Below are positions 22,242 to 32,722 of a DNA stretch of 64,000 bases, in pieces. The notes beneath the pieces were generated by a model, which was given only the letters and a program-made list of their open reading frames with translations, was not told where the DNA came from and made no database searches. Position numbers and translations under genes: made by a program. This DNA is from Chrysogorgia sp. JL179-B06 (lineage: Eukaryota > Cnidaria > Anthozoa > Scleralcyonacea > Chrysogorgiidae): NCBI GenBank assembly GCA_035772405.1, contig JAYKKM010000217.1, forward strand, positions 248,001-312,000, written 5' to 3'. Each line of letters opens with the position of its first letter. Positions within the stretch are counted from its first letter, which is position 1.

Positions 22242-25200
22242 CAGTGGCGTAGCCAAACCCGAAGCTACGACCATATAGGCGTTTGGCGGATTCTGGCATA
22301 TTCAGCTGAGACATCAATCATATAATTATTATAAATTTTAAATAATTCGAGACCAAAATAATAACTTATCCAACCTAGCTGCCTTTCATTTTCACTCATC
22401 TGCCGGTCGTTGAACTGGTTGAAGCAAACGATCTGTTGAAGTCAATCCGACAATTTCACACGACCTAACTAATTAGCACGCAATGTGCACGTGAGAGATG
22501 CGTCGAGTACTTTCCCCGGAAAATAACTTAAACCTTCTTCCGTACGAAAATCAACAGTTGCTGAGTGAAGCCAACTAAAAAGTAAAAACAAGTAAGACTG
22601 ACATCTTAGGTTTATTAACTATAATTGGCTGCATAGAAATAAAATGAAATGGCAAAGTCGGGTCGCTCATCTCAGATGACTCTTTTTGATTGCATCAAAC
22701 AAAAGCGCCCGGGACCGCTGAACAATCTTCCACGAAAAAAGGCAAATTTGGAATCAAGTCAGGAGCCTCTTCAACGGAGATACATCTTGAACTAGATTCA
22801 GCCGTTAATAACGAGACATCCACAGCAATTTTGAGTCACCCCGCTAACCTGTCAACACCAGAGTCAGAGATTCATCTTGATCTTGAACCATCTGCGAACA
22901 GTTCGAATGATTGCATCCCTGCAGTAGCTGTAAGTCTACCATCTGGTAAATCAACACCACAGATACGTCTGCCAGATCGTCTAGATGACATTGCACCAGC
23001 AATAACATTTTCGCCAGTACAACCTATTCATGTAGAATTTCCAGTTACCCACTTTTCAAAAAAAAGCCAGATCCTTCAATGCATTGTGGTTCCTAACTCA
23101 TCCATGGCTAGAGTATTCTGTCAAGCAAGATGCTGGTTTCTGTTATCCTTGTCGTTTGTTTGGCTCTGGAGGTGCTCCGAGTAGCAGACCTGAGAAAACC
23201 TTCACTACCATTGGTTTCAAGGACTGGAAACATGCAACTGGTAAACATGGCATTCTCGCATGCCATGCCAACTGCTACTCGCACAAGCAAGCTGTGGTCT
23301 CTTAGAACCAGTACCAACTCAATCTGAAACAAGGAACCCTGATTTCAGAGCAACTGAGTAGTGCTAGGGCAGATCAGATTGAAGCCAATCGGCACCACAT
23401 AAAAACTGTTTCTGAGATTTTGCTTCTGTGCAGCAAGCAGGACATTGCACGGCGCTGTCATAGAGAATCAGTCGAATCCGCAAACAGGGGAAACTTTCTA
23501 GAAATATTACAATTGCTGGCTAAACACGACCCCATTGTACGTAACAGAATCAGTTGGGTCCTAAAAATGCAACGTAAACATCACCAGACATACAAAACGC
23601 GCTGTTAAAGGTAATGGGGAACCTTGTTCGAAAGCGAATCTATGCCGAAGTTCAAAAGGCAGGCATGTACTCCATACTAGCTGACGAAACAAAAGACTGC
23701 AGCAAGCGAGAACAGTTGGCTATCGTTTTACAATATATTGATGCAGAATCAGGAACACTGTTTGAAGATTATGCACACTGTCTCAACCTAGCACTGGTGG
23801 ATTCAACCAGGAATGTCCGTGATTCATCGGAATTCTTTGCTTTAATGGAAGCGTTGTATGTCTTCATGTCAACAACCAAAGCACACGCTATATATCTTCA
23901 ACAGCAATCTGAATTATATCCAACCAAGCAAGTGCGGCAACTTCAACGACTTTCCGATACTCGCTGGGCGTGTAGATATCTGACTGTTGACGCTGTTTGT
24001 AGTACGTTTGATTCCATCCTGGCAACTCTGGAGGTTATCAAAGATGGCGATGACCGGCCTAAAGCGGTTGAAGCTATTGGCATTTTAACACAAGTTCGAT
24101 GCTTTAGATTTCTGCTGCTTTTGATCATATTCTGGCGAATCCTGTCCTGCACAAAGAGTCTGTCAGATCAGCTACAAAGTACAACCATCGATATGGCATG
24201 TGCAGCAGATTTGGCCGAGGCTACCATCGAAACATTTGAAGAATTTCGAACCGACGCTGCATGGGAACATCTTTTTCAGTACTCCAAGACGTGGCTAGAC
24301 TCCATAACATCAGCTCGACACTTCCAAGGCCACACGTCAAAAACGGCTACCGATGAGGTTGGAAGATAGCGTTCTTATTTTGGAAGGAACTGGGTCGAGA
24401 GACGTCATGACATCAAGTGCCCACTTTAAGATTTCTATCTACTTTCCGATTCTTGATGCAATGCTGTCGGAACTTCAGCGACGATTTAACGACAAGAATC
24501 TAGAACAAATTAAAGGAATCCAATCTTGCAACCTGCAATCCAATCAGTTCCTTCAACCTGACAAGTTGATCCCTCTTGCTAACTCCTATGGTTTAGATCA
24601 CAGTTCTCTGGCCATGGAATGCAAACTAGCCAAGCGCACCTTAGCTGGCAAAGAAATTGAAACTATCGCTGGAGTTTTGTCAGAGATGTACCCTTCAAAG
24701 GCTGCATTCCCCACCTTGGTTCAACTGTTGCAAATTGGGTTAACAACAGTTGTCAGCACTGCTCAATGCGAGCGATCATTTTTCGCATTGAAGCGCATCA
24801 AGACATACTTGCGCTCCACAATGGGCGAGCAACGCTTGACTGATTTGGCTGTACTTTCGATTGAGAGAGATCTGTCGGAAGAACTTTCTCTGGACGAGGT
24901 CGTAGATCGATTTGCGGGAGAAGACAACAGCCGCAGAATCGTCCTTATATAGAGGTCTCTTGGACACTCTTGAATTATCAGTACTTTTCTGCATGTACAG
25001 TATATCATGTTTATGTTTAAAACTTTAGCATTTTATAGCATTACAATTTAACATTATGCAGCAGTTTTTTACATGTAGTTCCTTCAATCTTTGTTTTCGC
25101 TGTTCATTGTTCAATAATTATATCCACACGGTTTAAGAAAATACCTTTGAGTATCTATACAAGTTTAACACAATTGAAGACATCGAATTCAGCTCCGCGG

Positions 25201-25344
25201 CACAACCGTAAATACGAGAATAGCATCCTCAAAATGCAGGAGACCCAAAATTTAACAAAATTCCGTGGGGAATGCCCCCGGACCCCCCTAAAATATCAGC
25301 TTCCCATGAGCCCTCGCATCACTATTTCTCTGGCTACGCCACTG
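22242..25344 (+). mobile_element. Second hAT transposon, nested in Tigger
   Basis: The 3,103-bp element has 14-bp perfect inverted ends, CAGTGGCGTAGCCA (22242-22255) and TGGCTACGCCACTG (25331-25344), flanked by the 8-bp duplication CTTGGCGT. It belongs to a different family from the 6.7-kb element, as both the ends and the transposase sequence differ. It splits the C-terminal tail of a Tigger transposase, so it inserted after the Tigger did. Confidence 0.93.
22649..24949 (+). pseudogene. hAT transposase with internal deletion and frameshifts
   Basis: From ATG 22649 the product starts MAKSGRSSQMTLFDCIKQK, then has a Ser/Thr/Pro-rich linker. A TTF-type zinc finger follows (WLEYSVKQDAGFCYPCRLF, about 23106-23165). 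The core has YSILADETKDCSKREQ (first acidic site, about 23660-23710). The sequence then jumps directly to YAHCLNLALVDS at about 23770: the segment that holds GQGYDGASVMSG in the other hAT copy is missing. The C-terminal dimerisation block (TAQCERSFFALKRIKTYL) is at about 24758-24810. Frame changes are near 22685, 23050, 23305, 23600 and 24350. It is non-autonomous. Confidence 0.85.
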
Positions 25345-25352
25345 CTTGGCGT
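25345..25352. repeat. hAT target-site duplication, right (second hAT)
   Basis: CTTGGCGT matches 22234-22241 and directly follows the right terminus. Confidence 0.92.
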
Positions 25353-25897
25353 TAAGACATCCTAGGCAGTATTTTAGAAGAAATTACGTGTGACAACGAG
25401 CTGCACACAAAGGTATCAAAAGAGCCGTTCGAGATCAGCGATGACGATGGTGCTGGAGAAGATGAATTTGACTGTTCTCTTAAAGAACCAGCAATTAAAT
25501 CTTCTGCCGAGGCCCTTCAGATTACCGAGCAGCTATAGTAGAGTTTGCCGAATATCGTGGCCTTGAAGAGCTTTCTAATGCTATGCTTAACGTTAACGAC
25601 ATTCTAAGGGACTTGCGGCCACACGAGCCTTGCAAGCACTTATTTCTTTACTTAATATTTTAACTTATCCAATGTATTTCATGTTTTTAGTTAATGTTTT
25701 GTTATATTTTGAACTATTAAATAAGAATGTGGACTTATGTTAAGTCAAGTAGTGCTGTATTAATTGTTTTAAAGTAAAAACAAACTGAGTCTATAAAAAA
25801 ACTTGTAATCCCAGGCGCACCCCCCACTGTGCCAACCTCTATTAAACGGACACCTTGACCAGGTCCCAAAGGTGTCCGCTTAATAGAGGTTCGACTG
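25353..25897 (+). mobile_element. Tigger remnant, part 2, with right terminal repeat
   Basis: After the hAT element the Tigger tail continues as an acidic segment (DILGSILEEITCDNELH, later EALQITEQL and EFAEYRGLEELSNAML), ending near 25671 after a frame change at about 25540. The right end at 25820-25897 contains ACCTCTATTAAACGGACACC, then an inverse copy ending TTAATAGAGGTTCGACTG beside TA (25898-25899). This terminus is the inverse of the start at 12087. Confidence 0.75.
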
Positions 25898-25899
25898 TA

Positions 25900-26630
25900 T
25901 ACGCCTTTACAATGTTTTGACAAAAAATAAGTGGAACTTACCAGGAAGATAACAGATATTTTTAACTTTTAGCCTGCGTGGCCGCGTTAGGGGAAAGCGG
26001 AAAGGCGAAGTGGGGAGGGGACGCCTGCACTTAAGATCCATATTTTTCGATTTCCACCAACATGAAGAACTGTCAAAAACAACCAATCCGCAACTAGCGG
26101 GCTTTCCTCAATGATTAAAACATTTCACTTTGGGCCAAATCGTGAAATATCCATGTCTGAAACTCCGTAAATTTATTCAAGTAATCGTGTAGACGTGGAA
26201 GCACAGAGTTGATTCTGGCCGAGGCATTGTGAATCAGTCGGCTTTGCATTACTACGCACTGAAATTTTCTCTGAGCGGGTTTGTAGGTCTTGCGGCAGAA
26301 AAAATAAGAAATGCTTTTGCACTTTATAACTTTATTAAATCAGTATTAACACATGCAAAAGAAGGACACCAGCCGATCACATTAATAGCCCTGATAGAAT
26401 GAAGCAACATCTGACTAACGATCTGACTAACGAACACCATAACTCCAGAATGTGATTTGGCCAAGAAAACATAGAAACCAGCACTTATATACGTCTAGCT
26501 GTAAGTCTCTTTATTCTGAAACGTCGAAGGAATTCTCAGAAGGCCCAGAGAGCACTGTTGAAACACCTGAAGACAAGGACAAGGTAGAAATCACAATAAT
26601 AGCTGCTTCCCCCTGCCGACTGATAATCAC
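25900..26630. other. Unassigned spacer
   Basis: Neither coding nor repeat structure is recognised, apart from a short G-rich tract near 25990-26025. The 72-residue plus-strand frame at 26452-26670 is a shadow of the helicase fragment on the opposite strand. Confidence 0.35.
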
Positions 26631-26760
26631 GCGCTCGCATGAACGTCTGGTAAATCTACTAAATCCATAATCAAACTCTTGCCAAATCCCGTTGGTAATA
26701 CCATCAAAACATCTTTTCCTGCTAGGAGCTCCCCTCATTTGCAATTTTTTGTTCCTGTTT
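26630..26760 (-). pseudogene. RecQ-like helicase fragment (Walker A)
   Basis: A minus-strand frame reads LLAGKDVLMVLPTGFGKSLI, the Walker A loop of RecQ-type ATP-dependent DNA helicases, preceded in another frame by LKQEQKIAN, the expected Q-motif region. A frame change separates them and the frame ends at a stop about 13 codons after the Walker lysine. Only this small piece is present. RecQ-like genes are amplified as multi-copy genes in several invertebrates; mobility cannot be judged here. Confidence 0.55.
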
Positions 26761-27260
26761 TAATTTAAGCTACGACCAGCAACGAACCGAAGATCAGTTA
26801 GAACTTTCGAAAGAAAATCATCTACCAACACTGGTTTTTCTAAAGTCAACATGTTTTTCCTGACAGGAAACCCCTGAATACTAATGATTGAGTTACCCAA
26901 TCAGAATTTAGCATCTTCTGGCGGCCGTAGAAATCCAAAAGCATGGATCTTTTGTGCAGGCGTTCGATCCGCCCTCGCCCCCTCCATAAAGTGTTTCCTA
27001 ACACTATGTTAAAGTGCCATACGACCAAATGAGATTTTACATTTTCAGAATCTTTGTGATCTTTAGATACAAAAAAACCGAACTTTCCCGAGTTATCGCT
27101 GTTTCAATATACAATTTTTGCTAAAGAGCGAAAAGATCCTGGGACAAGCCCATGCCTTGTGATGTCACAATAGGAACTCGTTCAAGCGAAAACCAGCAGA
27201 ACAATGACAAAGCAATATAATAATATAGTGTACACTGTATAGTATTAAACATTTGCATAA
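26761..27260. other. Unassigned spacer upstream of the THAP gene
   Basis: It may contain the promoter and the left end of the Kolobok-type element downstream, but no inverted repeat or TTAA pair was identified. Confidence 0.3.
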
Positions 27261-27261
27261 A

Positions 27262-29905
27262 AAAAGAGGCCAAATAGATGTGTTGTTGGTGGTTGTTCTA
27301 ACACTTCCAACGAAGCACAGGGAATTTCGTTACACCTCATACCATTTGGCAAATCGCATTTAGCAAATGGCATTTGCTGCGGAGGAGAATCCAGAAGCGA
27401 GAAAAAGACGAAAGCGATGGGTCGACTTCGTGCGATTAAAGTGAGCAAAATGGGACCCAACTCCCAATTCGAGTATTTGTTCGGCGCACTTTGCAAAAGA
27501 AGATTTCACGGAAAGGTTTTTAGGCATTTCTAGTAAAACTCCAGCAACGCCGAAATATTACAATAAATGTGTTGAAGAAAACCCACTGACACTGTCTGCC
27601 AGTGCCAAAAGGCTAAGTGTAAATACTGTGTATTTTAATTATCCATAGTTTTGTTTTTTTATTTTAGGAAATAACAACAGACCAAATTGATTCATCTATA
27701 AAGCTTCTTTGCCTAACATATTTGATTAGATTGTGAAAGAAATTACGACGCAATCGGTTGAGACTGACAATCATTGCGGCACAGAACTGCACTTCAAATC
27801 AGAACTTACAATGGAAACAGAAGAGTTGCCTTCACTAGTTTCGCCATACAAAGTAAGTATACATGCATTTCTTCCATTTGTTTGTCTACAAATCTCTGCA
27901 TTTGAAATGCGCATTAGCTGCACCGGCACAAGCGCAACATCACTAGCTGGACCTTCCCTATGTATAATTTCTTTACTCTAGCCAAAAGAAGTTTCTACCC
28001 AAACAGACGGTTGTGTTGGTTGTGCTAATTTAATGAGAGGAGAGACTTATGGAATAAATATGTTAAGCTGAAAGTCAAATTTGAGGTGAAACGGACAAGA
28101 GGTGAGATGTAAACACATACTGCAGGAAAAACCCTAGGCTGCCCTTCTAATATTTCAGTAACTAACTTTTCTCGTTGGACGCTTTCATAATGGACAATTA
28201 TCATATTTTTAGGCATTCAGTGTGATATTATCACTGTTGTGCAGGAAACTGATAGCAATAGCAATGAAACGCAAAACGATTTCAACACTACCCAACTAAC
28301 TCAAGACGAAGATTCCGAGGAAGATTTCAGTGAAGACGAAGTAGACGACGAAGTAGACGACGAATCTACCGCTGCCGATTTTGAATGTGAAACGGAGACA
28401 GAATCTGAAATTGTTTTGGGCGATAACAGGTAAATTTCGTTGTCACAAAGGGCTTCCCTTTCCTTTTGGGTTTGTCATTTACATCAGCTACTTGAGTTTA
28501 TACAACAATAATTATCCTGCAAAACAGTATTTTACACATGCGCTGCTAGAACAGACAATAAGGAGGTTCCCATCTCACTGATATATTTTAACAAATTTAG
28601 GGTTTACGTGAAGGATACAAATATACGACAGGAACCAAAATTCATTATTTTTTTGTCGCACACTGGAATCATTACCAGAGGAAAATGCTAGATCAGCTTA
28701 AGACTTCAGCTACCTCTCTCGTGATATCTGGTAATGGAAGACATGACAGTATGGGGCACAGTGCTAAATATGGTGCTTATACAATATTTTGCTGTAATGA
28801 TCCAAAAATAATTCATTTTAGCCTGGTCCAGGTAATTAAAACGTTCTGACTGTACATGTATTAACTATACTTTATCAAACTATGCTTTTTAAATTAGAAG
28901 TATATTGTAACAAGTACTTAATCATACTGCAAAAGCCCCCCATTACTCTAATGTATCTGCACACCATACATGCATTTAACAAATAGGAAATTGCTTGTAT
29001 GCCTGTTGTGACATCAGTTCAAACAGTGGAAATCAGAGGTGAAGTCATGTGTTTTCAGGTATTTTTTATTCATGTTTCTATCACAGCACAGATACAAAAT
29101 AGCCATTTTCTATTTGTTTTATAAAAATTATTAAGTGTCTTACTACAGAGGTAATCTAATACAAAATGAAGGTACTCTGATAGAGGAGGCTCAATCAAAC
29201 AAAACTGTGTAAGACACTTGTTATTTTTTTATAAACCAGTATAAAACCCAGTCATGTCAACATAAGTTATATAGTTTACATAACAGCAGTAATTACAAAT
29301 GCCATGCATACTTTCCCTATAATAAATCAAGAGAAATATCTATTGTATTCATATCCAGCATATTATGTTTCCATTTCAGAGAAATGAAGTAGGGAGCAGT
29401 AGTGCAATTGAATATGCAGCCTTTCAGAATTGTATGGACTTTCTCCTGGAAGAAAATTTGAATATATCTACCTTTGTGTCAGACAGACATTGCAGCATTG
29501 CAAAACACACGAGGAAAAAACTGACAAACATAACACATTACTTTGATATATGGCATTTGAAAAAGAGTAAGAGTCATACATATAATTAGTTGATGTGATA
29601 CCGAAAGGTTTTATCGGGTTAATTTAATTGTGAATAATCAACCTCAACAACACAAATAATTAACAAATGTGAATGGTAATGTAAACATATTTTTATTCAT
29701 AGAATTAAGTAAGATGCTCTCTAAATTGGCAAAGGAAGCATGTTGTGAAGAATTAGCTGAGTGGATACGACCTTGTGAGAACCACCTTTATTCGAGTGCA
29801 ACATCAACTCATTCTGGAAATGGTAGGATTATATGGGCAAAGTCCAATTCATTTCTGAGCCATATTGTTGACAAGCATGAGGAATTACATGATTTTTTGC
29901 AATGA
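27262..29905 (+). pseudogene. THAP-domain transposase, Kolobok type, multi-exon, decayed
   Basis: The first exon encodes a THAP finger: CVVGGCSNTSN, SLHLIPF, then in a shifted frame RWVDFVRLK, a stop, KWDPTPNSSICSAHFAKEDF. Later exons are about 27733-27855 (THAP linker), about 27982 (STQTDGCVGCANLM), 28247-28431 (very acidic), 28601-28831 (HWNHYQRKMLDQL, GNGRHDSMGHSAKYGAYTIF), 29380-29566 (EVGSSSAIEYAAFQNCM, VSDRHCSIAKHTRKK, YFDIWHLKK) and 29702-29905. The 28601-29905 joints are phase-correct. The GRHDS, DRH and DIWH blocks match those of the intact-ended Kolobok element at 42-46 kb. The THAP frameshift and stop show it is inactive. Confidence 0.6.
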
Positions 29906-30424
29906 AAATTGGATAAGCTACCAAAACAAATCGGTCATATATAATAATATTGCGTTTATCACTCCGACTTCTTCGTCTTGACATGGTAAAAAACAGAAAA
30001 CACTTGTTTGCGGAATTTTAAAGGGGGGCGCGTGCCGCGTGCGTGTATCCGCCACTGCAAAATATTGTCTTTCCGTTAGGTGCCTACTAAAATGACCCTG
30101 GTCAGCTTTTTAAATGGTTAATTAGTCCTACGTTAATAACGCACTCTCAATGCGAAATGAAAACACGATGAGCTAAACTTATCCGATTGATTGAAATGAT
30201 TCTACTTATCCTTGCTAAATCGAATACGTCTGAAATATCTTTTCTGCAGACTAAAACTCGTATAATGATTTTTTGGGGGGTGTCGCACCCCCTTACACCC
30301 CCATAGCTCTGGACCTGCATGGTCTACTTATGCAGTAATGGAAATACTGCATAAGTATACGTAATAATGGTCAAGGGATGTGTTGGCCACACATTCGTCA
30401 ACTGACAAGGAGGCCGTTGCCAAG
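29906..30424. other. Spacer with a hAT-like terminus remnant
   Basis: GTGTATCCGCCACTG (about 30043-30058), preceded by a GGGGGGCGCG tract, resembles the inverse of a hAT end (CAGTGGCGGATAC). No partner end or duplication was found. A G-run/C-run palindrome (GGGGTGTCGCACCCCC) is near 30275-30292. Confidence 0.3.
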
Positions 30425-30470
30425 AGCCTAGTCACAAGTTCACTATATATACAGAACTTGTGACTAGGCT
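30425..30470. repeat. Perfect 17-bp hairpin
   Basis: AGCCTAGTCACAAGTTC (30425-30441) is the exact inverse complement of GAACTTGTGACTAGGCT (30454-30470), separated by a 12-nt AT-rich loop. It stands 10 bp before the tRNA-like head of a SINE. Confidence 0.85.
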
Positions 30471-30479
30471 TTCGGGAAG

Positions 30480-30660
30480 GGCCTCTGTAGCTCGGTGGTC
30501 AGAGCAATGCACTAGCATCGCAGGTTCAATTCCAGCCGGATGCACTGCGTTTCGACTTCTGGCCACATCAACAATGGCACTGGAATCTCTTGTTTCAATA
30601 AAAGTTGGTTTGGTATTTCAGTTTGACTTGTATGTGGGTTTGAAGCCTACAAGCTATTTT
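30480..30660 (+). mobile_element. tRNA-derived SINE
   Basis: The head (about 30481-30550) has an A-box-like TAGCTCGGTGGTCAGAGC, an anticodon-loop-like CACTAGCATC and a B box GGTTCAATTCC. The acceptor halves (GCCTCTG and GGATGC) do not pair well, so it is a SINE or tRNA pseudogene, not a working tRNA. The body runs on into unrecognised sequence; its 3' limit is a guess. Confidence 0.5.
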
Positions 30661-31408
30661 GATCTTGACTTAAAAAATTAAATTCTAACCCTGATAATAT
30701 CAGTATGATAGACAAAATTTAATGCATCTAATGCTCACAAGGGCAAAAATCCCAAGCCTTCGTTGGACCCATTCAAAGTTTCTGCTTTTTGTGGTTAGTG
30801 TTTCTTTACATCATTCATTTGAAAATATATAGCTAATATGGTAGTGAATACAGTGAAGTATGTTTGAAGAGATGTCAATTGACAAATAATCACTGTCTAG
30901 TATTGTATACTTTTCATCTGGTAAAACTATTTAAACAGCATGGTTGGACCTGAAATTGGCTCCAGCCACTGGGTTTTAAGTATAGGTTTGTTACATCAAC
31001 CGAGGGTAACTAACTATATATTACTGACTCAATCATAAACTAAAGTTAATTATGTGTGTGCAAACATGCTTTATATTATTTCGTTGTAGACCTGATTGTT
31101 AAGAAGTTTCGTCTGCCAGACGAAAAACAAGTAAAAAAAAATAAACATGGAAAGATGCCTTAAAGTTAATAACTCCCAAGATTAATAATTAAAAATGTTA
31201 AGCCTTTTTGGAGTATCCATTGTTTTGTATTTTATTGTTAATAGGTACTTTACTTTTATTATTCTATATATCTAATTTTTTATTACTGTGTATACGTTAG
31301 TTAATAAATATTCTGTAAATATTTAATGTATCTTGTCTCAATGCTGCTTTTCATTTAACAAACAATAACAGTGAAGGGTCCATGCATATATATTATACAA
31401 GCTGTTTT

Positions 31409-31556
31409 ATCAATTCTCCAATAGGATCCAATACAAATTCCTATTGGATCATATTGGATTTCCTATAGCAATTCCTATAGGATCAAATAAGGACGTGGAC
31501 CAATTTCCAATAGGAATCCTATTCAATTTCCTATTGGAATTCCAATAGGGCTTTTT
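31409..31556. repeat. Cluster of CCTATTGGA/TCCAATAGG palindromic motifs
   Basis: At least eight TCCAATAGG, CCTATTGGA or CCTATAGGA motifs in both orientations occur in under 150 bp with irregular spacing. The sequence can fold on itself in many registers. Nothing suggests coding. Confidence 0.7.
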
Positions 31557-31828
31557 CGCAAGGGAAACTGGGAAAGAAACGTTCTGCTGTGCTGTTCATA
31601 GATGAATGGAACAAGTTACATGATGACATAAAAAATTTCAGGGACTAACAGTTTTTAAGTCTAGTTTGAAGAATTATTAGCATACTTTGTAAATAATTTT
31701 ATATTATCTTATACTATTTTACTTCAATTTTATTATTTTTTAAATTTTATTTACAAATATATTTATTTAACCAATTGTAATCTTGAGGACCCTACTGACA
31801 AGCACCTTTTGGTGAGTGAGGGTTATTT

Positions 31829-31924
31829 TGTTGTTGCAGTATCTCCTTGGAGAAGGGGGCAGGTCAATGAAGAGGAAACTCTTCATTGACCTGCCCCCTT
31901 CTCCAAGGAGATACTGCAACAACA
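31829..31924. repeat. Hairpin with 46-bp perfect arms and GAAA loop
   Basis: Positions 31829-31874 are the exact reverse complement of 31879-31924, with loop GAAA at 31875-31878. No mismatch was seen in either arm. It could be a recent inverted duplication, a foldback element, or a templated artefact of sequencing or assembly. Confidence 0.93.
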
Positions 31925-32059
31925 TTTTGCACCTGTGAAAAGCATTTGTTATTTTGTGATAGGTTATGAGGTATGCAGGATATAGCTCAGATTAGCCAGT
32001 CCAGCTGTAGTTATTTGACAAAGCTATGCGATGGAGACAAAAGTCCCCCCTAACAAGGC

Positions 32060-32216
32060 CTGCCTATATGCATGTCTATAGGCCACCTATATGATCCTAT
32101 AGGAAATCTATAGGCAACCTATAGAGAACCTATTAGCCTATAGACGCCTATAGGTGCCTATAGGCTTTTATAGGCAATTGGAACATTGCCTACAGGGGCC
32201 TATAGACTTTCTGTAA
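32060..32216. repeat. CTATAGG-rich degenerate minisatellite
   Basis: About a dozen copies of CTATAGG or CCTATAGGC, several fully palindromic (CCTATAGG), occur with spacings near 10-20 bp. The motif differs from the CCTATTGGA cluster 600 bp upstream by a small change, which may mean a common origin. Confidence 0.75.
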
Positions 32217-32722
32217 GGGCACTGCATTTGAAAATGGAAAAATAACAACCAGCTTGTCAGTCGCTAGGCAGAGAAGGAAGGAAACATTTGAGGTAGCTCA
32301 GGAGATTCATGGAGGTAACAAGTACCAGTTGCTGTTGAAGAAGTGTAACGAGGGCATTATAGTTAATGTTATGTCAACCAGTGAGAAGTTTAGACAGTCA
32401 ATTATGGCCAAGGTTTACAAGAAAAAAATTGATTATTAGTCTTCCCATGGAAATATGTATAGTATTTCCGTATATTATAGTGGTGGTGTGGCAGGTAAAC
32501 AAAAATATCGTAAGATTTATAGGGATAGCTGCTACCAGACCACTAGTCGTACTGGTAACAAAAAGAAAAATGTACGTCTTTCTGTCAATAATTGCCAGAT
32601 TCCCTGGCTTGCACTCTATAATAAAATTAAGTCAATACCTTTAAGGAATATGTATAGTGTCTGATACTCTTTGTGAGGGTCTTGATGAAGATGACAGGGT
32701 ATGTGGCTGTTATCAGAACTTA

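Noticed and set aside
26452..26744. ORFs on both strands over the RecQ-like region
   Set aside because: The Walker A sequence is in a different minus-strand frame, so these longer frames are shadows.
30481..30552. Functional tRNA gene
   Set aside because: A and B boxes are present, but the acceptor and anticodon stems do not pair properly, and the sequence continues as a SINE-like body.
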